Source of the DNA: Streptomyces sp. NBC_01142
Lineage (GTDB): Bacteria; Actinomycetota; Actinomycetes; Streptomycetales; Streptomycetaceae
Reading direction: 5' to 3'
Length of the DNA stretch: 64,000 nt
NCBI RefSeq assembly: GCF_026341125.1
Contig: NZ_JAPEOR010000003.1
Coordinates: forward strand, 1 to 64,000
This document shows, piece by piece, positions 34,371-42,994 of this stretch. The translations under genes and the position numbers were made by a program. Position 1 is the first letter of the stretch. The number at the start of each line of letters is the position of its first letter. Below the pieces are notes generated by a model. The model had not been told where the DNA came from. It ran no database searches and was given only the letters and a program-made list of their open reading frames with translations.

Positions 34371-34790
34371 ATGGGCCTGAGCATTCGTAACCAGATCCCC
34401 GGCACCGTCACATCGGTCACCTCCGGCGAGGCCATGGCGACCGTCAAGGTGCGCCTCGACGGGGGCCAGGACATCACAGCCGCCATCACCGCTGAGGCCG
34501 TCAAGGAGCTGGGACTCGCCGAGGGTTCCGCCGTACGCGCCCTCGTCAAGTCCACCGAAGTGGCTCTGGCCACTGGCCCCGTCGAAGGGCTGAGCATCCG
34601 CAATCAGATCCCCGGAACGGTGAGCGACGTGGCGGCGGGTGGCGCCATGGCGAGCGTCAAGGTCGACGTCGAGGGCGGCGGCCTCACCGCGGCGATCACC
34701 AAGGACGCCGTCGCCGACCTCGGTCTCGCCTCGGGGTCCTCGGTCGTCGCGCTGATCAAGTCCACCGAGATCTCGCTCGCCAACGTCTGA
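34371..34790 (+). CDS. mop: Molbindin with two mop/TOBE domains
   Basis: 139 residues made of two near-identical mop domains, each beginning GLSIRNQIPGTV (residues 2 and about 73) and ending VRALVKSTEVALA or VVALIKSTEISLA. Molbindins oligomerise and store or buffer molybdate in the cytoplasm. It is read away from the HTH-TOBE gene across 270 bp holding both promoters, in which I see no clear operator. It belongs to the molybdenum island. The internal duplication is ancient, since the DNA copies differ. Confidence 0.93.
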   Translation: MGLSIRNQIPGTVTSVTSGEAMATVKVRLDGGQDITAAITAEAVKELGLAEGSAVRALVKSTEVALATGPVEGLSIRNQIPGTVSDVAAGGAMASVKVDVEGGGLTAAITKDAVADLGLASGSSVVALIKSTEISLANV

Positions 34791-35016
34791 CCCCGCGGCG
34801 GACCCCTCCGTCGCGATCACGGGAAGGCCCGCACGCGCCCTGTGCGAGGTCGTTGGCTCAAGTCGGCGACGCGGCGGTCAAGGCCACAGCAACCGGCCTG
34901 CCCCGGACGCCTTCGTGAAGCGTGTCGTCGAAGCGCCTCGGCGCGTGCCCCCGTGGAGCCCGGGTGCCGCCCATGTGCGCACTTCTCCCTCGATCAATCC
35001 GAGTTGTTCCGGTGGC

Positions 35017-35511
35017 TCATACGGTGGCCTGCTGCCCCGAGGCGATGCGCTCGTCAGGCAGCCGGCACGCGCCGATCCAGATGGTGGTGATCGCGCTGAT
35101 GTAGCGCGCCCCACAGCGGTCCGAGGGGACGACGAGCTGACTGCCTGCCGTGTCCAGGTCGCGGTCGTCCATGCGGGTGGCCAGCAACATCGGTGTATTT
35201 CCGAAGTCGGCGTCGATCTCGGCCCAGGACAGCACCGTGTGGTGGCCGTCGCCGCCGCTTACCATCAGCAGGAACCGAGAACGATCCTTGCGGCGGCGCC
35301 GGTCGAAGGCGGGGCCGGCTGTGGTCATCACCTCGCGCAGCAGCGGACCTTCGAACGAGTGATGCTGGGGGCCGCTGGTGGCGCATTCGAAGATCACGTC
35401 GGCCCGGTGCTGCTCCCAGCCCGACCGCAGGTCGGCGACGCTCAGGGCCGTCGGCCGGTGGACCTCCCCGCAGACGGCGAAGGTGAGGGGTGCGGTGCTG
35501 AGTCGACTCAT
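35017..35511 (-). CDS. Small oxidoreductase molybdopterin-binding-domain protein
   Basis: 164 residues resembling the SUOX/MsrP-type molybdopterin domain in minimal form: PLTFAVCGEVHRPTALSVAD, DVIFECATSGPQHHSFEGPL, LLMVSGGDGHHTVLSWAEID and a closing RYISAITTIWIG. The cysteine at ECATSG stands where the Mo-coordinating cysteine occurs in larger enzymes, but the protein is much shorter than sulfite oxidase, so it may only bind the cofactor. Its neighbours are all molybdenum genes. No export signal is seen. Confidence 0.78.
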   Translation of the reverse strand: MSRLSTAPLTFAVCGEVHRPTALSVADLRSGWEQHRADVIFECATSGPQHHSFEGPLLREVMTTAGPAFDRRRRKDRSRFLLMVSGGDGHHTVLSWAEIDADFGNTPMLLATRMDDRDLDTAGSQLVVPSDRCGARYISAITTIWIGACRLPDERIASGQQATV

Positions 35512-35594
35512 CGGCTTCCCCTTCGAACGGTCGGCGCGGCGCTGCGGCCAGTACTACCCGACCATCGCTCCAGGGAATCGTGCCTGCAAGCCTT

Positions 35595-35890
35595 CTACGC
35601 CGTTTTCCCTTGCGATTGTGAGCTTGCTACGAACGCTGCCCCGGCATCTTCCAGGCCATCGTCCGATCCGGTGTTGCATGGCACGGCACGAGCCTGCCGG
35701 TCGAGGGCGAGCCAGACGCGGTCCCGGGTGAGGGGGAGTTCGGTGAAGCGGATCCCGGTCGCGTCCCGCAGGGCGTTGGCGAAGGCGGGGGCGACCGGGT
35801 TGAACGGGCTCTCGCTCATGGATTTGGCGCCGCCGGGACCTGTCCCGCCTCGACCACAAGCTCGACCTGCGTGCCGCGCTGCTCTGCCGC
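35595..35890 (-). pseudogene. Remnant of a xanthine-dehydrogenase-type molybdopterin subunit
   Basis: The readable end GGAKSMSESPFNPVAPAFAN, then ALRDATGIRFTELPLTRDRVW, is typical of the carboxy terminus of large xanthine/aldehyde oxidase molybdenum subunits (normally 700 or more residues). Here only about 80 residues remain, with the frame upstream lost within 50-70 bases. I take it as a deletion scar of a molybdenum hydroxylase gene inside the molybdenum island. A 74-codon frame from ATG 35819 could in principle be translated. Confidence 0.65.
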
Positions 35891-35906
35891 TGACACGTAT
35901 CGCTCG

Positions 35907-36302
35907 TCACGGGAGGTCGATGTGCACGTTCGTCGACTTCACCCGCGCAGTGACGGTGACACCGACCTCGATGCCGAGCTCCTCGACGGACTCTCGTGTG
36001 ACCAGCGAGACAAGCCGGTGCGGACCGGACTGGATCTCCACCTGGGCTGCCACATCGTCGACGCGTACGGCGGTCACGATCCCGGCGAACGAGTTGCGTA
36101 CGGAGGTGGCCACGGCGTCCGGTACCGGATGCATGCCCGCGGCCCGCTCCTGCGCGAACGCCGCCAGACCCACCCCGTCGATCACGCGGTTCCCCGAGCC
36201 GTCCCGGTCCATACGCAGCCGACCGCCGTCCGCCCACCGGCGAACGGTCTCCGAACTCACACCCAGCAACTCTGCTGCCTGCCCAATGCTGTACGACGGC
36301 AC
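35907..36302 (-). CDS. HTH-TOBE molybdate-responsive regulator, second paralogue
   Basis: 131 residues with the same build as the 33695-34099 protein: helix-turn-helix SYSIGQAAELLGVSSETVRR followed by a TOBE domain FAGIVTAVRVDDVAAQVEIQ to VKSTNVHIDLP. The two proteins are strikingly alike in the TOBE half (SGPHRLVSLVTRESVEELGI against AGPHRLVSLLTREAVEELGL). It stands directly upstream of the broken hydroxylase remnant, so it may once have controlled that enzyme while the other copy controls transport. The start ATG 36302 is well placed. Confidence 0.87.
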   Translation of the reverse strand: MPSYSIGQAAELLGVSSETVRRWADGGRLRMDRDGSGNRVIDGVGLAAFAQERAAGMHPVPDAVATSVRNSFAGIVTAVRVDDVAAQVEIQSGPHRLVSLVTRESVEELGIEVGVTVTARVKSTNVHIDLP

Positions 36303-36427
36303 ACCCGCACTCTAGGCCAGTGCCTGGCAGGGGCCGTGGCGACCATGTCGCCGGCGATGCTGCCGCGCCCGGTGCGGATGTCTCCGGGTGCGAGAAGACC
36401 GGACGTTGGGCCCGATAGCCTGGGAAA

Positions 36428-37255
36428 ATGCTCACAGAAGTAACCGCGACCCGCTACGTCACACCCCTGCGGGAGGGCGGATCACTGCCTGGCATTGTCG
36501 AGGCCGACGATCTCGGTACGTACGTCATGAAGTTCACCGGTGCGGGACAGGGCCGCAAGACGCTGGTCGCCGAAGTCATCTGCGGACAGCTCGCGCGGCG
36601 GCTCGGCCTGGGCGTGCCCGAGTTGGTCAGCATCCAGCTCGATCCCGTCATCGGTCTCGGTGAGCCCGACCAGGAGGTGCAGGAGCTGCTCAAGGCCAGC
36701 GGTGGTCTGAACCTCGGGATGGACTTCCTGCCCGGCTCGCTCGGCTTCGATCCGCTCGCCTACACCGTGGATGCGCGGGAGGCCGGCAAGGTCGTCTGGT
36801 TCGACGCGCTGATCAACAATGTCGACCGCTCCTGGCGCAATCCCAACATGCTGGTGTGGCACGGCGATCTCTGGCTCATCGATCATGGGGCCACCATGAT
36901 CTGGCACCACAACTGGCCGGGCGCCGCCGCCTCCGCCGCCAAGCCGTACGACGCCTCCGACCACGCCCTCGCCCCCTTCGGCCCCGATGTCGCCTCGGCC
37001 GCCGCCGAGCTCGCCCCGCTCGTCACCGAGCGGCTGCTGACCGAGGTCGCCGCCGATGTGCCCGACGAGTGGCTGGTCGACGAGCCGGGCTTCGAGACCA
37101 CAGACTCACTGCGCCGCGCCTATGTCGAGGCGCTGCTGCCGCGCGCCGCGACGGTCCATGAGCGGATCACTCTCGGCCCGCCCAGCAAGGACAAACCCTC
37201 CCGGGCGCCCGGCTGGCTGGCCGGCCCCTGGCCGCACATGGAGGGCGAGAAGTGA
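36428..37255 (+). CDS. HipA-like kinase
   Basis: 275 residues. Kinase-fold motifs are GTYVMKFTGAGQGRKTLVAE (ATP-binding lysine), LINNVDRSWRNPNMLVWHGD (catalytic Asp and Asn) and LWLIDHGATMIWHHNW (metal-binding Asp). It lacks the amino-terminal domain of E. coli HipA and has no HipB beside it; instead the next gene, overlapping by 4 bp, encodes a DUF3037 protein. This pairing recurs in actinobacteria, so the two likely act together. Whether it is a toxin kinase is not known; I infer only protein or small-molecule phosphorylation. Confidence 0.85.
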   Translation: MLTEVTATRYVTPLREGGSLPGIVEADDLGTYVMKFTGAGQGRKTLVAEVICGQLARRLGLGVPELVSIQLDPVIGLGEPDQEVQELLKASGGLNLGMDFLPGSLGFDPLAYTVDAREAGKVVWFDALINNVDRSWRNPNMLVWHGDLWLIDHGATMIWHHNWPGAAASAAKPYDASDHALAPFGPDVASAAAELAPLVTERLLTEVAADVPDEWLVDEPGFETTDSLRRAYVEALLPRAATVHERITLGPPSKDKPSRAPGWLAGPWPHMEGEK

Positions 37256-37635
37256 GCAGGCGCGAGGTCTTCGAGTACGCGCTGCTGCGCGTCGTGCCGC
37301 GCGTGGAGCGCGGCGAGCAGTTCAACGCGGGCGTGGTCGTCTACTGCCGCGCCAAGTCCTTCGTGGCTGCGCGTACCCACCTGGACGAGGCGAAGCTGCG
37401 GGCCCTGGACCCCGCCGCGGACGTGAGGGGGGTACGCGCCGCGCTGCACGCGGTCGAGGGGATCTGCCGCGGCGGGGAGCACGCGGGACAGGCCGCGCGC
37501 GACGACGCGGGACGGCGCTTTCGCTGGCTGATCGCGCCGCGTTCCACCGTCGTACAGCCGGGGCCGGTGCACACCGGCCTGACCGCCGATCCGGAGGCCG
37601 AGGTCGAGCGGCTGCTCGACCTGCTGGTGCGCTGA
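37252..37635 (+). CDS. DUF3037 protein, partner of HipA-like kinase
   Basis: 127 residues from a GTG inside the last codons of the kinase gene (GTGA overlap), so translation is coupled. The family core EVFEYALLRVVPRVERGEQF, NAGVVVYCRAKSFVAAR is present, with a conserved FRWLIAPRSTVVQPGPVHTG near the end. No biochemical role is established. Strict pairing with the kinase suggests antidote, substrate or regulatory subunit. Confidence 0.88.
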   Translation: MSRREVFEYALLRVVPRVERGEQFNAGVVVYCRAKSFVAARTHLDEAKLRALDPAADVRGVRAALHAVEGICRGGEHAGQAARDDAGRRFRWLIAPRSTVVQPGPVHTGLTADPEAEVERLLDLLVR

Positions 37636-37672
37636 TCGCCGTGTGACACATGCCCGTCACCCGGCGGGGCCG

Positions 37673-37701
37673 TTGACACCGCGTGCCAGGGCTTCTAGCG
37701 T
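37673..37701 (+). promoter_or_regulatory. Candidate vegetative promoter of the SDR pair
   Basis: TTGACA (37673-37678), 17-bp spacer and TAGCGT (37696-37701) match the HrdB-type -35/-10 layout, 83 bp before the fabG-like start. Confidence 0.55.
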
Positions 37702-37783
37702 CTCGATTGCTGAAGGTACTAAGCGGTCGCTCACCAATGGGTCGTACCGCGTGAGCCGCATTCCAAGGGCGAGGAGAACCAGC

Positions 37784-38545
37784 ATGTCCACCACCGAGCA
37801 GCGCGTTGCCGTAGTGACCGGGGCGGCGCGCGGCATTGGCGCCGCCACCGCGGTAAGGCTTGCGGCCGAGGGCCGCGCCGTAGCCGTACTCGACCTTGAC
37901 GAGGCGGCCTGCAAGGACACCGTCGAGAAGATCACCGCGGCGGGCGGCACGGCCCTCGCGGTCGGCTGCGACGTGTCCGACAGCGCCCAGGTGGAGGCCG
38001 CCGTCGCGCGCGTCGCCGCCGAGCTCGGCGCGCCCACGATCCTCGTCAACAACGCGGGCGTGCTCCGCGACAACCTGCTCTTCAAGATGAGCGAGTCCGA
38101 CTGGGACACCGTGATGAACGTCCACCTCAAGGGCGCGTTCCTGATGGCCAAGGCCTGTCAGAAGCACATGGTGGACGCGGGCTTCGGCCGCATCGTCTCC
38201 CTCTCCTCCAGCTCCGCGCTCGGCAACCGCGGCCAGGCGAACTACTCCGCCGTCAAGGCCGGTCTGCAGGGCTTCACCAAGACCCTGGCCAAGGAGCTCG
38301 GCAGGTTCGGTATCACCGCCAACGCCGTCGCCCCCGGCTTCATCGTCACCGAGATGACGGCACAGACGGCCGCCCGCGTCGGCATGGGCTTCGAGGAGTT
38401 CCAGGCCGCTGCCGCCACCCAGATCCCGGTCCAGCGCGTCGGACGGCCCGAGGACATCGCCAACGCCATCGCCTTCTTCACGGGCGAGGACGCCGGCTTT
38501 GTCTCCGGCCAGGTCATGTACGTGGCCGGCGGACCTCTCAACTGA
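37784..38545 (+). CDS. fabG: 3-oxoacyl-ACP reductase-like SDR
   Basis: 253 residues from ATG 37784 with GAGGAG upstream. A classical short-chain dehydrogenase: cofactor loop TGAARGIG (about 14-21), NNAG (about 88-91), catalytic Ser in SLSSSSALGNRG, YxxxK as YSAVK, and closing PGFIVTEMTAQTA. Asp in the DLDEA segment after strand 2 suggests NAD preference, which is a soft inference. It reduces or oxidises 3-oxo/3-hydroxyacyl or similar substrates. A second SDR follows after 16 bp. Confidence 0.87.
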   Translation: MSTTEQRVAVVTGAARGIGAATAVRLAAEGRAVAVLDLDEAACKDTVEKITAAGGTALAVGCDVSDSAQVEAAVARVAAELGAPTILVNNAGVLRDNLLFKMSESDWDTVMNVHLKGAFLMAKACQKHMVDAGFGRIVSLSSSSALGNRGQANYSAVKAGLQGFTKTLAKELGRFGITANAVAPGFIVTEMTAQTAARVGMGFEEFQAAAATQIPVQRVGRPEDIANAIAFFTGEDAGFVSGQVMYVAGGPLN

Positions 38546-38561
38546 ATCGGGGATCGACGTC

Positions 38562-39332
38562 ATGGCAGCTGAGGCAGCAGAGGTACAGGACAGCGGAAAG
38601 GTCGCGCTCATCACCGGCGCGAGCCGCGGTATCGGATACGGCGTGGCCGAGGCGCTCGTCGCCCGCGGCGACCGGGTGTGCATCACCGGCCGCGGTGAGG
38701 ACGCGCTCAAGGAGGCCGTGGAGAGGCTCGGAGCCGACCGTGTGATCGGCATCCCGGGCAAGGCCCACGACGAGGCCCACCAGGCCGCCGCCGTCGAGCG
38801 CACCATGGAGGCGTTCGGCCGCGTCGACTTCCTGATCAACAACGCCGGTACCAATCCGGTCTTCGGTCCCATGGCCGAGCTCGACCTGAATGTGGCCCGC
38901 AAGGTCTACGAAACCAACGTCATCTCGGCGCTCGGCTTCGCGCAGCAGACCTGGAAGGCCTGGCAGAAGGAGAACGGCGGTGCGATCGTGAACATCGCGT
39001 CGGTCGCCGGCGTCTCCGCCTCGCCTTTCATCGGCGCCTACGGCATGAGCAAGGCGGCGATGGTCAATCTGACGCTGCAGCTGGCGCACGAGTTCGCGCC
39101 GCTCGTACGGGTCAACGCGATCGCCCCCGCCGTGATCAAGACGCAATTCGCCCAGGCGCTCTACGAGGGCCGCGAGGCCGAGGCGGCCGCCGCCTACCCG
39201 CTGGGGCGCCTCGGAGTACCCGAGGACATCGGCGGCGCGGCCGCTTTTCTCACCTCCGGGCAATCGGACTGGATCACGGGGCAGACACTGGTGGTGGACG
39301 GGGGTATCTTCCTCAATGCCGGTGTGCACTGA
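38562..39332 (+). CDS. Short-chain dehydrogenase/reductase
   Basis: 256 residues from ATG 38562. Motifs: TGASRGIG, NNAGTNPVFGPMAE, catalytic Ser in IVNIASVAGVSASPFIG, YGMSK, and PAVIKTQFAQALYEG. The NNAGTNP feature and AVIKTQFA resemble mycobacterial and streptomycete SDRs annotated as FabG-like. It is co-transcribed with the previous SDR; the pair may act on the same pathway, perhaps fatty acid or branched substrate breakdown. A terminator follows (39370-39403). Confidence 0.85.
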   Translation: MAAEAAEVQDSGKVALITGASRGIGYGVAEALVARGDRVCITGRGEDALKEAVERLGADRVIGIPGKAHDEAHQAAAVERTMEAFGRVDFLINNAGTNPVFGPMAELDLNVARKVYETNVISALGFAQQTWKAWQKENGGAIVNIASVAGVSASPFIGAYGMSKAAMVNLTLQLAHEFAPLVRVNAIAPAVIKTQFAQALYEGREAEAAAAYPLGRLGVPEDIGGAAAFLTSGQSDWITGQTLVVDGGIFLNAGVH

Positions 39333-39369
39333 GGCGCCCTGAGACGTTTTGTTCCTGATTGCGCCAAGT

Positions 39370-39403
39370 GCCCTGCCGGGCCTCCAGGTTGACCCGGCAG
39401 GGC
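39370..39403 (+). terminator. Terminator after the SDR pair
   Basis: GCCCTGCCGGG (39370-39380) and CCCGGCAGGGC (39393-39403) form an 11-bp perfect stem with a 12-nt loop. Confidence 0.75.
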
Positions 39404-39443
39404 GCTGCGGTATGGTCGGCCGACCCATGGCTGAACGAGGAGC

Positions 39444-41030
39444 GTGCACGTGTTCTACCGGACCTGTCTGCAGGCCGCTGCAGCCCTAGCGTCCATATCT
39501 CTGCTGGCCGGATGCGGCGTGTTCTCGGACGAGGACGCGGAGCGTGAGCAGAAGATCACAGTCGGTACGACGAGTGAGCCCACCACTCTCGATCCGGCCG
39601 CTGCCTGGGACGGCTCGTGGGAGTTGATGCGAAATGTCTTCCAGACCCTGGTGAGCTTCCCGACCGGCAGCGCGGTGCCGCGCCCCGACGCGGCCGAAGG
39701 GTGCCGCTTCGCGGACACCGGCAACAAGGTCTTCGAGTGCAAGCTCCGCGCGGACCTCCGCTTCTCCAACGGCGACAAGCTCGACGCCGCAGCCGTCAAG
39801 CACTCGATCGACCGGATCCGGACGATCGATGTGAAGGGTGGCCCCAACGGTCTTCTGGGCTCGCTCGACACGATCGAGACGACCGGCGACCGCACCGTGA
39901 CCTTCCGCCTCAAGACGCCGGACGCCACGTTCCCGTTCATTCTCGCCACGCCCGCCATGTCCCTCGTGCCGCCGTCGGAGTATCCCGCCGACAAGCTCCG
40001 TGAGGACGGGAAGCTGACCGGCTCCGGCCCGTACGTCATGGATTCGTACGCGAAGGGCGACAAGGTCGAGCTGACCAAGAACGGGGACTACCACGGGTTC
40101 GCCAACCGGCAGAACGACGCCGTCACCATCCGTTACTTCGCCAGCTCCGAAGTGATGGTGAACGCGCTCAAGAAGAAGGATATCGACGCGATCTACCGTG
40201 GTCTGACCGCGGAGGAGGTCGTCGAGCTGCAGGAGAAGCGCGAAGAGAACGATCACCTTCAGCTCGTCGAGACGGTCGGTGCGGACATCCGCTACCTCGT
40301 CTTCAACTCCAACGACCCGGCGGCGGGCAAGCTCGCCGTGCGGCGCGCGATCGCGCAGCTCGTCGACCGGGACAGCCTGGTCGCCAAGGTCTACCAGGGC
40401 ACCGCGGAACCGCTGTACTCCATGGTCCCCAAGGGCATCGCCGGCCACACCACCGAGTTCTTCGACCGCTACGGCGAGCCGAACGTGGACAAGGCCCGGA
40501 GGATCCTCAAGGACGCCGGGATCACCCAGCCGGTACCGCTGACCTTCTGGTACACCACTGACCGGTACGGCTCCGCGACCGAGCCGGAGTTCGCCGAGCT
40601 CAAGCGGCAGCTCGACGCCTCGGGCCTGTTCAAGATCACCATCCAGGGCAAGCCCGAGAAGGACTTCCAGAAGGGCTACAAGTCGGGCGAGTACCCCGTC
40701 TTCGGCCGCGGCTGGTTCCCCGACTTCCCGGACCCGGACAACTTCATCGCGCCCTTCGTCGGCTCGAAGAACGTGCTCAGCACGCCGTACGAGAGCCCCG
40801 AGATCACCGGGCAGCTGCTGCCCCAGTCGCGGCGCGAGAGCGACCGCGGCGCGGTCCTCGACCAGTTCAAGCGGGCGCAGGAGATCCTCGTCGACGATGT
40901 GCGTCTGCTGCCGTTGTGGCAGGGCAAGCTGTACGTCGCCTCGAGCGAGGAGATCGGCGGCGGCGAGCGGGCACTGGACCCGCAGACGGTCATGCAGATG
41001 TGGGAGCTGTACCGCAAGGCCAGCTGGTAG
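39444..41030 (+). CDS. Family 5 extracellular solute-binding lipoprotein (peptide/nickel type)
   Basis: 528 residues from GTG 39444 with GAGGAG upstream. A short signal sequence ends in LLAGC, the lipobox, at about residue 27. The mature part is a family 5 binding protein: ITVGTTSEPTTLDPAAAWDG, LRFSNGDKLDAAAVKHSIDR, VRRAIAQLVDRDSLVAKVYQ and WFPDFPDPDNFIAPFVGSKN. It should bind peptides or similar solutes for an ABC importer, but no permease or ATPase gene is adjacent, so it is an orphan or works with a distant transporter. Confidence 0.92.
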   Translation: MHVFYRTCLQAAAALASISLLAGCGVFSDEDAEREQKITVGTTSEPTTLDPAAAWDGSWELMRNVFQTLVSFPTGSAVPRPDAAEGCRFADTGNKVFECKLRADLRFSNGDKLDAAAVKHSIDRIRTIDVKGGPNGLLGSLDTIETTGDRTVTFRLKTPDATFPFILATPAMSLVPPSEYPADKLREDGKLTGSGPYVMDSYAKGDKVELTKNGDYHGFANRQNDAVTIRYFASSEVMVNALKKKDIDAIYRGLTAEEVVELQEKREENDHLQLVETVGADIRYLVFNSNDPAAGKLAVRRAIAQLVDRDSLVAKVYQGTAEPLYSMVPKGIAGHTTEFFDRYGEPNVDKARRILKDAGITQPVPLTFWYTTDRYGSATEPEFAELKRQLDASGLFKITIQGKPEKDFQKGYKSGEYPVFGRGWFPDFPDPDNFIAPFVGSKNVLSTPYESPEITGQLLPQSRRESDRGAVLDQFKRAQEILVDDVRLLPLWQGKLYVASSEEIGGGERALDPQTVMQMWELYRKASW

Positions 41031-41098
41031 ACGCGGTTGTCAGTGGCCACCGGTAGGTTCTGTGAACGAGAACTGATCGCATACCGGAGGTTGTTGAC

Positions 41099-41782
41099 GT
41101 GACCGACACCGACATGCTGCCCGAGTCCTGGCGCGGCGTCCTCGACGAAGAACTGCAGGAGCCCTACTTCAAGGAGCTCACCGAGTTCGTCGAGGAGGAG
41201 CGGGCGAAGGGGCCGGTCTATCCGCCGCGTGAAGAGGTCTTCGCCGCGCTCGACGCCACGCCTTACGACAAGGTCAAGGTGTTGATCCTCGGCCAGGACC
41301 CGTACCACGGGGAGGGGCAGGGGCACGGCCTCTGCTTCTCCGTGCGGCCGGGCGTCAGGACTCCGCCCTCCCTGCGCAACATCTACAAGGAGATGAAGGA
41401 GGAGCTCGGCCACCCCGTTCCGGACAACGGCTATCTGATGCCGTGGGCGGAGCAGGGTGTCCTGCTGCTCAACGCGGTGCTGACCGTACGGGCCGGCGAG
41501 GCCAACTCCCACAAGGGCAAGGGGTGGGAGAAGGTGACGGACGCGGTGATCCGCGCCGTGGCCTCGCGGCCCGATCCGGCGGTCTTCGTCCTGTGGGGCA
41601 ATTACGCGCAGAAGAAGCTGCCGCTGATCGACGAGGAGCGCCATGTGGTGGTGAAGGGTGCGCACCCCTCGCCGCTCTCCGCGAAGAAGTTCTTCGGCTC
41701 TCGTCCGTTCACGCAGATCAATGAGGCGGTCGCGGCCCAGGGGCACGAGCCCATCGACTGGCGGATCCCGGACCTCGGCTGA
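41099..41782 (+). CDS. ung: Uracil-DNA glycosylase
   Basis: 227 residues from GTG 41099 with CCGGAGG upstream. Family 1 motifs are complete: VLILGQDPYHGEGQGHGLCF (catalytic Asp, uracil pocket Tyr), LLLNAVLTVRAGEANSHKG, VFVLWGNYAQKKLP and GAHPSPLSAKKFFGS (catalytic His and minor-groove loop). It removes uracil from DNA to start base excision repair. A terminator hairpin follows at once. Confidence 0.96.
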   Translation: MTDTDMLPESWRGVLDEELQEPYFKELTEFVEEERAKGPVYPPREEVFAALDATPYDKVKVLILGQDPYHGEGQGHGLCFSVRPGVRTPPSLRNIYKEMKEELGHPVPDNGYLMPWAEQGVLLLNAVLTVRAGEANSHKGKGWEKVTDAVIRAVASRPDPAVFVLWGNYAQKKLPLIDEERHVVVKGAHPSPLSAKKFFGSRPFTQINEAVAAQGHEPIDWRIPDLG

Positions 41783-41789
41783 GGTTCGC

Positions 41790-41836
41790 CAGGCTCGGGC
41801 ACCCGGCTGACAGGCCCGTGCCGGTGCCCGAGCCTG
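41790..41836 (+). terminator. Terminator after ung
   Basis: CAGGCTCGGGCACC (41790-41803) pairs perfectly with GGTGCCCGAGCCTG (41823-41836) over a 19-nt loop. Confidence 0.75.
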
Positions 41837-41913
41837 TGCCGGTTTGTCCGTGGCGGCGGCTAGCGTCGGCATCGCTGGATCGTCGCATTCGCGTACGGAC
41901 GTGGGAGGCCGCA

Positions 41914-42387
41914 GTGAGGGAGCAGCAGGAGGCGTCGGATGACGCCGTGATGACCCGGATCGGGCAGGCGATCATGCTGCTGCACGGCGGAGACCGCGAG
42001 GAGGCGCGCAACCGCTTCGGCGCGCTCTGGTCGGAGATCGGCGAGGTCGGAGATCCGCTCCACCGCTGCACACTGGCGCACTACATGGCGGACACCCAGG
42101 ACGACCCCGGCGATGAGCTCGCCTGGGACCTGCGGGCGCTGTCGGCCGTCGAAGGGCTGAGCGAGGAGCGCTTGTCCCGGCACCAGGAGGCGCTCGAGGT
42201 GCGGGCCTTTTACCCCTCGCTCCATCTCAACCTCGCCGCCGACTATGTGAAGCTGCGGCGTCCGGAGGCCGCGCGGGTGCATCTCGACCGGGCGCGTGCG
42301 GCGACGGACGTCCTGGCGGACGACGGATACGCCAATGGCGTCCGTGCCGCGATCGACCGGCTGGAGCGCAGCCTGCGCGACGAGTGA
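41914..42387 (+). CDS. Tetratricopeptide-like hypothetical protein
   Basis: 157 residues from GTG 41914 (the frame is open from 41818, but the earlier part overlaps the ung terminator). Helical TPR-like repeats are seen: AIMLLHGGDREEARNRFGAL, CTLAHYMADTQDDPGDELAW and SLHLNLAADYVKLRRPEAAR. No enzymatic motif. It probably mediates protein contact. It converges on the DinB gene with a 54-bp gap. Confidence 0.8.
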   Translation: MREQQEASDDAVMTRIGQAIMLLHGGDREEARNRFGALWSEIGEVGDPLHRCTLAHYMADTQDDPGDELAWDLRALSAVEGLSEERLSRHQEALEVRAFYPSLHLNLAADYVKLRRPEAARVHLDRARAATDVLADDGYANGVRAAIDRLERSLRDE

Positions 42388-42441
42388 GGCTCAATTCCCG
42401 TAGATCTCCCGGCAGATCCGGGCCCCGGGGCCGTAGGGCTC

Positions 42442-42963
42442 TCAGTCGCCGGTCGCGCCGTCGATCCGCTCCCGGACCAGGTCGGCATGGCCGTTGTGGC
42501 GTGCGTACTCCTCGATCATATGCGTCATGATCCACCGCAGATTGAAGCTCTCCCCGGTGCGGGGGTGCTGCGCCTTGGCCACGTCGTCGAGCCCGTGGGA
42601 GGCGGCCAGCTCACGCGCGCGTGCGATCTCGGCCTGCCAGGCGGCATACGCCTCGGCGTAGGTGTCCTGCTCCGAGACGTGGAAGTCCCCGTCCTTGTCC
42701 TCGTCGCAGTACAGGTAGGTCACGCTCTCGCCGGCGAGGATCTTACGGAACCAGCTGCGCTCGACCTCTGTCATGTGCCGTACGAGGCCGAGCAGCGAGA
42801 TCTCGGAGGGTGGCGCGGACAGCTGCCGCAGCTGCTCGTCGTCCAGGCCGGCGCACTTCATCTCCAGTGTCTCGCGGTGGTACTCCAGCCAGCCCTCCAG
42901 CATCTCGCGCTCGCCGGCCAGGGTGGAGGGTTCGGTGCGCTCAGGTGTCGTCATGGCGGTCAT
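42442..42963 (-). CDS. DinB-family protein
   Basis: 173 residues, a four-helix bundle of the DinB/DUF664 class: LEGWLEYHRETLEMKCAGLD, SLLGLVRHMTEVERSWFRKI with the first metal-binding His, and RWIMTHMIEEYARHNGHADL with two more His. In actinobacteria such proteins can be mycothiol-dependent S-transferases; the metal site is intact here. ATG 42963 and 42954 are both possible starts. It follows the TetR gene on the same strand, with 31 bp between. Confidence 0.87.
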   Translation of the reverse strand: MTAMTTPERTEPSTLAGEREMLEGWLEYHRETLEMKCAGLDDEQLRQLSAPPSEISLLGLVRHMTEVERSWFRKILAGESVTYLYCDEDKDGDFHVSEQDTYAEAYAAWQAEIARARELAASHGLDDVAKAQHPRTGESFNLRWIMTHMIEEYARHNGHADLVRERIDGATGD

Positions 42964-42994
42964 CCTCGATCATGGATCGCCGTGCCGCCAGAGC

